Origin: Acidobacteriaceae bacterium
GTDB taxonomy: Bacteria; Acidobacteriota; Terriglobia; Terriglobales; Acidobacteriaceae
DNA length: 40,504 bases
Direction: 5' to 3'
Assembly (NCBI GenBank): GCA_003160215.1
Contig: PLQW01000124.1
Coordinates: forward strand, 1 to 40,504
Shown: positions 40,092-40,504 of the stretch, in pieces
How positions within the stretch are numbered: the first letter of the stretch is position 1
Layout: every line of letters starts with the position of its first letter
The notes under the pieces: generated by a model
What the model was told of the DNA's origin: nothing
Seen by the model: the letters and a program-made list of their open reading frames with translations, nothing else
The model's database searches: none
Position numbers and translations under genes: made by a program

Positions 40092-40504
40092 CTATGCCCG
40101 CGACAAGTATGCGCCTTCCGACGTGTCCACGCGAATCTTCTCGCCTTCGTTGATGAACGCCGGCACCTGCACCACCAGTCCAGTCTCGGTCTTGGCCGCC
40201 TTGGTGACACTGCTGGCGGTCGCCGACTTCAAGCCCGGCTCGGTTTCCACCACCGTGAGTTCCACCGTCTGTGGCAACTCGACACCTACGGCCTTGCCAT
40301 CGAAAAACTCGATCTTGATCTGCAGATTCGGAATTAGATACTCAACCGCATCGCCCAGGATGTCCCGATTCAAGTGCAGTTGCTCGTAGTTCTCAATGTT
40401 CATGAAGTGATAATCGTCGCCGTCGGAGTAGAGGAACTCCATCTGCACTTCGTCGACGGTGATCCTTTCGATGGCATCGCCGGAGCGGAATCGGTGCTCG
40501 AACA
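40092..40504 (-). CDS. efp: Elongation factor P, 5' part outside the window
   Basis: The last 137 residues are visible. FEHRFRSGDAIERITVDE and MEFLYSDGDDYHFMNIENYE are the central OB domain, and AVGVELPQTVELTVVETEPG plus GLVVQVPAFINEGEKIRVDT with the C-terminal GAYLSRA are the third domain. EF-P relieves ribosomes stalled at proline runs, which fits the many Pro-rich tails encoded here. The KOW domain with the modified Lys or Arg lies beyond the edge. Confidence 0.96.
   Translation of the reverse strand, partial: FEHRFRSGDAIERITVDEVQMEFLYSDGDDYHFMNIENYEQLHLNRDILGDAVEYLIPNLQIKIEFFDGKAVGVELPQTVELTVVETEPGLKSATASSVTKAAKTETGLVVQVPAFINEGEKIRVDTSEGAYLSRA

Overview
The window reads as chromosomal DNA of a GC-rich, rod-shaped, non-photosynthetic bacterium, most likely an Acidobacteriota member of the Koribacter/Terriglobia type. 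That is inference from three things: the gene order (mreB-mreC-mreD-mrdA-rodA-rng on one strand, ispE-tRNAGln-prs-rplY-pth-rpsF-rpsR-rplI on the other), the style of the proteins, and the abundance of intergenic repeats. No 16S or other decisive marker is present. Most genes are housekeeping genes with intact catalytic motifs.

Layout. 1-2950 (minus): the 5' 983 codons of a membrane protein joining a GH18-type glycosidase, a NodB deacetylase and a GT2 synthase. 3081-4511 (plus): a GT39-like membrane glycosyltransferase, divergent from it. 4973-15427 (plus): the rod-shape and elongation cluster mreB, mreC, mreD, mrdA (PBP2) and rodA, then RNase E/G with a giant insertion inside its S1 domain. 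A small antisense toxin-antitoxin relic (intact higA-like antitoxin, beheaded higB) sits between mreD and mrdA. 15765-20278 (minus): selA, a frameshifted small gene, a GerW/YtfJ-family gene and recG. 20441-20683: a small membrane protein. 20885-25027 (minus): a four-gene operon of ECF sigma factor, zinc-finger anti-sigma with HEAT-like repeats, DUF4097-type secreted protein and double-PDZ secreted protein. 25311-26211 (plus): a duplicated antitoxin locus, one copy dead and one an intact vapBC. 26258-32643 (minus): a small membrane protein, then the translation/nucleotide cluster rplI, rpsR, rpsF, pth, rplY, prs, tRNA-Gln(TTG) and ispE. 33009-36156 (minus): a Bax-inhibitor-1-like protein, ruvB and an unknown membrane protein. 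36296-38171 (plus): a broken copy of the purN promoter and start, purN, and a second vapBC-type module. 38186-40504 (minus): apt, acyP, a SYLF-domain lipoprotein-like gene and the 3' part of efp.

The most distinctive signal is not a gene. At least eleven intergenic tracts are built from degenerate 7-bp units in a fixed 7-bp register (for example AGCAATT, GCTTTTC, CCCCTAG). They often occur as inverted pairs, and several supply the stop codon of, or abut, a neighbouring gene. They resemble in period the heptanucleotide STRR repeats known from cyanobacteria. They sit beside other palindromic REP-like families (the CTCGCTTCGCTCGT family, the CACGGAGACACGGAG family and GGCACGGCT hairpins).

A second theme is local duplication with decay. 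A promoter/operator plus antitoxin is duplicated upstream of vapBC, a promoter plus the first codons of purN is duplicated upstream of purN, and a HigB toxin has lost its N-terminal half. Several promoters read well by eye and imply very short or absent leaders (vapB at 25598, purN at 36746, possibly ruvB at 35118).

I did not find CRISPR arrays, insertion sequences with a transposase, prophage genes or a biosynthetic cluster. All assignments come from reading motifs; no database search was possible.
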